Shown here: positions 48,000 to 64,000 of the stretch, in pieces
Position numbering within the stretch: position 1 is the first letter of the stretch
Layout: each line of letters opens with the position of its first letter
Source: Clytia hemisphaerica
Taxonomy: Eukaryota; Cnidaria; Hydrozoa; Leptothecata; Clytiidae
Direction of reading: 5' to 3'
Assembly (NCBI GenBank): GCA_902728285.1
Contig: CACVBU010001021.1
Coordinates: forward strand, 186,001 to 250,000
Length of the DNA stretch: 64,000 bases
Made by a program: the position numbers and the translations under genes
The notes under the pieces: model-generated
The model's input: only the letters and a program-made list of their open reading frames with translations
What the model was told of the DNA's origin: nothing
Databases searched by the model: none

Positions 48000-49244
48000 T
48001 GAATGGTTATAATTTTTTAAGATTTTTCAAAGTTCAAAGTTTTCAAATTTTTTCAAAGATTCACTGCTGCGAAAATGGTAATTATTATGTTCAACATTTT
48101 CATCTTGATTTTCCTATTTCTTATCATTTTTATTTACAATAATATCCCATTTGTCCATATCTTTTCAACGAGAACAAAATTGCTGACCTCTCCGAATGTA
48201 ATCAAAATTGACAGATTCTTTTGCTTCCATTATATACTTTTAAAATTGATCTGATTTTTGATTGATTTTGAAATTGTTCATTTTGTTGACGATAGATGAT
48301 GATTTTGAAAATTACACCTCGTTACTTTGGTGAAAAAAAAAAGTGAAAGACAACTATGTAACTCGCTATGGAAAATAAAGTGAAAATCGTCGGAACCTTT
48401 ATTTTTTGACGTTTTCACCCTATTTTTTTATTCGGTTCTTTTTTAGATTTTTTTTTTCTCATTTCTTTCACACTTTCATTTTGACGCGGGAGAAATTTTC
48501 CAAAAGTTATTTTCTTCCATTTTTCATTTTTTAACGAGCTGAAAAACAACTCTTGTTTTATAACCCACGTTTTTTGCGATAATCTCACTTTCATAAATTG
48601 GTCCTAATATCTCTTTCAGGTAAAATAGAAAAGTGTGATTATCGAATGAAAATGAAGGCTAGGCTTCGTTTAAGGAACATCCCTGACGTATTTTTAGAGG
48701 TATTGACGTTTTGGTGCTTAGTGGTACTGACGTTCTGGATGTGAGGGTCCGGAGGGTAGGTGGATACAATGTAAAGAGGAAAAAATAGCAACAATCATTA
48801 TTTATTTTGTTGTTTTAAAATAAAGGCCGGAATTTTCTTTACTCATTCCTGTTCATTTTCTTAGATCAAGGAACTGAGATTTTTTTAAATCGATATCCTT
48901 AGTGTACAGTGAGTACTTTTGCTTCTCAAAATATTGGTAGCAGTTTTAGATGGACAGTAGTCCATCAGCAGGAATTGATTTTCATTCAAGCGTCTTGAAA
49001 GGGCAGGTGAAATATCAATGGGTAATAAATCTTCAAAAATTGGCACCATAGGACTTCAATTAAACAGCAGCATGATACAGAAGGAAAAATTCCAACACAG
49101 ATTGAACAGGCTTCTGTACCTCAAGATATGAGAGGGATAACCGAAAGTCTGATGTCTCAAAAGTATGCGGTCACTTTACCTTTTTAAAAATTGCACAGCA
49201 CAAATTGATGCTATATTATAAAGCTATACACTGTTGGGAAGATA
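48000..49244. other. AT-rich intergenic DNA
   Basis: No gene is supported. A diverged relative of the foldback arm at 17440-17600 (TGCGAAAATGGTAATTAT, then AACGAGAACAAAATTGCTGA) is visible at about 48050-48190. The rest is low-complexity A/T. Confidence 0.35.
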
Positions 49245-49627
49245 TCCCAAACCCGGGGGGGGGTGTACTGAGGCAAAAATAGGTGCTGGGTATGTGCGGA
49301 CGGTAAGGGTCGGGTTTTTCACCTTTCAAAGTCTCTCTAAGGGTTACAAAAATCAGGAAATTTCAAAGTAGTCTCTCTAAGGGTGGGAAAAATCACGATT
49401 TTTAGAAAAAAAAATTGATTTTGAGAGAAAAAATTACAAAAAAGTCTCACTAAAGGTAGGAAATTTTTGAAAATGAGGGAAAATTTTTCGAAAAAGTCTC
49501 TCTAAGGGTCACTTTTTCACTAAAATTTGGTCTCTCTGAGGGTTGGTTTTCGGAGGTCCCGTCCGCACATACCCCTCATTCACCAACCCTCATTCACCAA
49601 CCCTAGTACCCCCCCCCCGGATCCCAA
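49245..49627. mobile_element. Inverted-repeat element with CCCGGGGGG ends
   Basis: AACCCGGGGGGGGGTGTACT at the left mirrors AGTACCCCCCCCCCGGAT at the right, and GTATGTGCGGACGG mirrors CCGTCCGCACATAC. The interior repeats GTCTCTCTAAGGGT four or more times. Non-coding. Confidence 0.7.
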
Positions 49628-49792
49628 AGGAGAATTTTTTAATAAATTCAAGGTCTTTGAAAACTTCAAAAATGAAAATGAGAGAGTGTCCACATACTTT
49701 TGAGAAACAGATTGGTTAACCCTTAGTACTGCTAAGAAAGTTGGAGCTGTAGAAGAAAGAAATGGTCTAACCGCTCGTCTACCTCCATTGCG

Positions 49793-50228
49793 TACTTTAG
49801 GCGTACAAACTTTCGCGAGCAGAAACTTTCGCGAGGACGAAAAATCGCGAAATTCACGACATTTACTTTCGCGAATTTAACGGAAATATATTTTTCGCGA
49901 GCATAAACTTTCGCGAATCAGGACGTAAAATTGAGAATTTTGACATGAAAAATTGCTTTAGAGGGACAAATACTTCTTGGATAGGCTTGTAACATTTGTC
50001 CTTTAACTTATTATTCTTTTAGCGGGCCAAAAAGTGCCATAAAAATTACTTATTATTCAAAGTTTGAAATTTTACAGATTTTCTATTTTGTCAAGCATTT
50101 TTCGCGAACATAAACTTTCGCGAATGGCCCTTCCTAGAATTTTTAAAGACATTTACTTTCGCGAAAAGTGCCAAAATTCGCGAAAATCGCGAAAGTTTCT
50201 GTTCGCGAAAGTTTGTACGCCTAAAGTA
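49793..50228. mobile_element. Inverted-repeat element rich in TTTCGCGAA
   Basis: TACTTTAGGCGTACAAACTT at the left is the exact complement of AAGTTTGTACGCCTAAAGTA at the right, followed by more than 15 further paired bases. TTTCGCGA words occur at least eight times throughout. The terminal TA on both sides fits TA-target insertion. Confidence 0.8.
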
Positions 50229-50438
50229 GTCGTTTCTGTAAACTTGGTGTGGGCTCTTGGTGACCGTTATTTTCGTGACCCTTATTTGTAGTTCGTATTT
50301 TACTATTTTACTGGAATTTTAGGATTTTGAATATTTTTACCAATACCTCAGGGAAGGAAAGAAATTAGATGATTGTGATAATTTTGTCTTGGTTATTAGC
50401 TTAGGGAGATTATTGAATCATATTCATATAGGTTATTT

Positions 50439-50815
50439 GAAGGGGCCCCCCAGTGGTTTGCGTGATTGCGTGAATGGGCATTTTCGGTTGCGTGAATGCG
50501 TGAACATTGAAAAAAAATGCGTGAATGCGTGAATTGAAAAAACTTGCGTGAACGTGAAAATGCACTTTTTGATTGCGTGAAAGCGTGAATCTGGGCTATC
50601 TTGTGCGTGAATAAGTGAATTTTCCCTTTTTCCCACCGATTATATGCAGTTTTCCCGATTATCCAATGTTTCCCCGATTTTTCCCGAAAAATTTTTTCGA
50701 TTTCTGAAAAATCGGGTTATTGCGTGAAACTCGAGGAAAATTTGCGTGAATGCGTGAATTTCGAAAAAAAATTGCGTGATTGCGTGAATTGAGGGTCCGC
50801 TGGGGGGCCTCTTTG
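50439..50815. mobile_element. GCGTGAATGCGTGAA element, short copy
   Basis: The ends are GAAGGGGCCCCCCAGTGG and TCCGCTGGGGGGCCTC. The 377 bp are almost entirely GCGTGAATGCGTGAA words, with CCCCGATTTTTCCCGAAAA in the middle. This is the same family as 43754-45342. Confidence 0.75.
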
Positions 50816-51140
50816 AAATAAGCCTAAACCTAATTACAAAGTTTAAGTATAATAAGCTTAGCTGACAAAAATAGTTACACAATAACACTTTTAAACTTAG
50901 TTATCAGCTGAAATTTATTTTTAAAAGTGTAGCTTTATAGTAATTTTCACCATTTGTACAAGAATGGTCAATGATATTGGATGGAAAGTGCGGTTTCTGC
51001 GTTATAAATGTAGTATTTTGGACGAGAACCAATTATTTCCAATTTGTATATGAGGACTATGAGTATATCGTCTTCAGTAAGAGCTACATTGAGTTTTTTG
51101 AGAAAAAAATGCGGTGAAAACTCGGTACAGTATAATCTAA

Positions 51141-51373
51141 CCCTGTGTCACAGACCCGCTGGAACCCCAAACCTACTGGAAAAGTCGGTAAAAATTTCGT
51201 CCCCGATGGGAAAATACCCTGAAATTTCAGCCCCATTCGAAATTCAATGTTTAAAAATTGCACTCCAAAACTATCCACATTAAAATTTGTAACCTCTAAA
51301 CAATATAATTTCTATCCTTATTGAAACGCCAATAGGCGCTTTTATCCCAACTGAGGGAAAAAAGTTCAACCGT
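51141..51373 (+). repeat. Dispersed repeat with ACCCGCTGGAACCCC
   Basis: It contains CCTGAAATTTCAGCCCC, TAATTTCTATCC, CCAATAGGCGCTTTTATCCC and AACTGAGGGAAAAAAGTTCA. The same order is seen at 62870-62990 (CCTGGAATTTCAGCCCC, GAATTTCTATCCCC, CACTGAGGAAAAGAGTTC). Non-coding. Confidence 0.6.
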
Positions 51374-52021
51374 GGATCAGTTTTCAACTGATATGGTTTA
51401 TGGAACTTGATAAAAGTTTTGCTAAATAAATTGCTTTCTGCTTCGGGCCATTTGAGGCTTAAGATTTTTTAAATGTCAAATTTTCTGAACAGTGTATAAA
51501 ATGTTTTGCAAATAACTCTACTTTTGTTATCGACAGACACATTATTCTTTTCAGAATTTGTACCTTTTTGGATTTAATTCACCAGGTAAATGTTAGTGAC
51601 ACGTCATGTTGTGTAATAATAAAAGTCCCGTTTGTTGTCAAATTTATGAATTTTTAAGATGATCAACGTCTAGAAACAGTTAATCTATTGATATGTGACA
51701 GTTTGAGTTTCATTCATCAGCATATATACTCTAACTATACACCGCACTGACTTTGTCTGACATTAATTAATTAGATCATGATAATATAGACAAGTTTTTG
51801 TGGCATTGCAACGGGTGGATAATGGTTAAAAATATTTAAAAATCGTTTAACTAAACATTCTTAATGGATTTTTCTAGGTAAAAAATCATTTGTCAAGAGG
51901 AAAGGGTCTGAGTACGGCTGCATTATTAAGTAGCCTCAAATCAACAATTTCATACACATTGATAGAACAACAAAGGATTCAACATCAATTAAAAACACAT
52001 CAATAAACATTCACCAGGACG

Positions 52022-53101
52022 ATGCAGTGTACATATCTATGGCCGAATTCACCGGACCAATTCGGACAATACTACATAGTAGCCGTCACTTCGCTCACTA
52101 TTCTCATTGCTGCACCAGGTAACCTACTTACAGCTCTCGTTGTTATCCGAAACATCTCACTCCGCAACGAACCCGCATATCTTCTCATCTGTTCCGTATG
52201 TTTTGCGGACGCTATTGTAGCCATGGTAACACAACCATTATTTGTTGCTACCGTTATGTTGGGAAGTCGTTATAGTTGTACTATTGATAATTTATTTTTC
52301 GCCTTTGCTTGGTTATCATCTGTTTCGTCGACATTAGGAATCGTAACCATAACAGTAGACCGTTATGCGTATATAGTCCATCCATTACACTACCAAACAA
52401 TCATGACTAAAGCACGTGCTCGATACATGATATGCATAGTATGGACTACAGCTATCCTCTTCGCAGCATTACCCATATTATACCATAACCGTATGATATT
52501 ACAAACTTCAGTTGTTGGTATAATGTTTATAATATCAGTTTTCATGGCAGTAACTTATAGTAAAGTGTATCGTCAAGTAGTAAATTCAGCTGATATTCCA
52601 CCACCAACGTTAAATCAGCAGACCAAAAATGTACTCAAACAAAAAAGCCAACATCAAGCTACAAAAACGGTCTTGTTGGTCTGTTTGGCATTCTTTGGCT
52701 GCTGGTATCCATGGGTGATTGTCAGTTTCCTGATAGCGTTAAGTGATTATGTACCGAGCCTTGCTGAATACGAGTGCCAATCAGTTATGATTACGTTACA
52801 TTGGATTTTTCTTGGACTTGGATATTGTAATAGTAGTTTGAATGTGTTCATCTACGGTCGAAAAAATACTGTACTGCAAAAAGCTGTTACTAAGTTCTTG
52901 GTAAGCAAAGAATTACCGATCATATCAGCTTTATTAGTCGGGAAGAAAGTAGATGAAAAGGAGCCAGAGATTTATAAAATTGAAGGGACCCGAATGCGTG
53001 CGGCGACGACGTTGAGCCAGATGAACACACCGTTACCAGTTGTGTGCGAAAAAGAAGGCCGTACTCGTAGCCAAACTTTTATTTCTGTTTTATCATTCTG
53101 A
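52022..53101 (+). CDS. Class A (rhodopsin-like) G-protein-coupled receptor
   Basis: One uninterrupted exon encodes 359 residues with seven hydrophobic segments. Seen: GNLL in TM1 (residue ~33), FAD in TM2 (~63), Cys in YSC at the top of TM3 (~88), DRYAYIVHPLHY at the TM3 end (~121), Trp in TM4, FFGCWYPW in TM6 (~228) and NVFIY in TM7 (~282). The tail is about 70 residues long. Oddities: the NPxxY proline is Val, TM5 (SVVGIMFIISVFMAV) has no proline, and the second extracellular loop is very short with no cysteine to pair with that of TM3. A short loop and no TM5 proline are known traits of the melanocortin/cannabinoid/S1P group. The ligand cannot be told. An AATAAA follows 175 bases after the stop. 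Confidence 0.92.
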   Translation: MQCTYLWPNSPDQFGQYYIVAVTSLTILIAAPGNLLTALVVIRNISLRNEPAYLLICSVCFADAIVAMVTQPLFVATVMLGSRYSCTIDNLFFAFAWLSSVSSTLGIVTITVDRYAYIVHPLHYQTIMTKARARYMICIVWTTAILFAALPILYHNRMILQTSVVGIMFIISVFMAVTYSKVYRQVVNSADIPPPTLNQQTKNVLKQKSQHQATKTVLLVCLAFFGCWYPWVIVSFLIALSDYVPSLAEYECQSVMITLHWIFLGLGYCNSSLNVFIYGRKNTVLQKAVTKFLVSKELPIISALLVGKKVDEKEPEIYKIEGTRMRAATTLSQMNTPLPVVCEKEGRTRSQTFISVLSF

Positions 53102-53275
53102 AAAGGAAAATTTGAGAGATACAGATAAATAGATATATAAAACGGATTTTAAAATTATCATAAAAAGCAGAGACCTTTCTTGTTCCAAAGGCCTTTTTCA
53201 ACTTGTCCACGGTTTTCTGAATCTTTATGCAAAAGTTAAAATTCTCAAAATTTCTCCTTAAATTTGAGAAGATAA

Positions 53276-53281
53276 AATAAA
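53276..53281 (+). promoter_or_regulatory. Poly(A) signal AATAAA of the GPCR gene
   Basis: The canonical hexamer lies about 175 bases after the receptor stop codon. It is well placed for 3' end formation before the converging DDX42 coding region at 53515. Confidence 0.5.
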
Positions 53282-53514
53282 TGTAAAACTTTTTGGTGAG
53301 GTATGGAATGCTTTTATGATTTTTCATATTTATCAGTTCAAATTACCCCTAATTATACAAGCAACAATGGTGAAAGAAAAGCTAAGGTCGATTCAAATTT
53401 CCTTTAGATGGTTTAGGTCTTGTATATATTGTCCATAAAAAAACACTTTTGTAAAAGAGAAAAGATACTATGTACAAAGAAAGAATTTGAATAAAATTAT
53501 TATTGAATTTCTGA

Positions 53515-64000
<10,486 letters not shown>

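Overview
The window is animal (metazoan) nuclear DNA. It is AT-rich, genes are split by many GT-AG introns, and the intergenic and intronic space is packed with short inverted-repeat elements, tRNA-derived SINE remnants and one LINE tail. Nothing is bacterial: there are no operons and no closely spaced long ORFs. The proteins and the repeat style point to an invertebrate. A cnidarian is my best guess, but with low confidence.

Layout. 1-6936: repeat-rich intergenic DNA with a LINE 3' end, two copies of a palindromic element and a ~700-bp direct repeat. 6937-42642 (+): complete coding region of VPS50 (syndetin), rebuilt here as 32 phase-consistent exons encoding about 927 residues. Two genes lie inside its introns on the opposite strand. 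One, at 16120-14444, encodes a coiled-coil protein with eleven 14-residue CQT repeats. The other, at 28016-22056, encodes a spliced DDE transposase-like protein, probably Kolobok-related. 42643-52021: transposon-rich intergenic DNA with an unusual partial tandem duplication. 52022-53101 (+): a single-exon class A GPCR. 53515-64000 (-): DDX42, a DEAD-box helicase, cut by the window's right edge. Sixteen exons are visible, covering the whole helicase core. The GPCR and DDX42 converge tail to tail about 0.4 kb apart.

VPS50 acts in endosomal recycling (EARP complex) and DDX42 acts with the U2 snRNP. I see no sign that the neighbouring genes work together. The most interesting items are the nested CQT-repeat gene (a possible multivalent LC8-type ligand), a MITE family that fills almost a whole VPS50 intron and abuts another donor site, the spliced antisense transposase gene, and a GPCR lacking the NPxxY proline and TM5 proline. 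Exon borders were placed by eye from splice signals, reading phase and remembered family sequence. No alignment was run.
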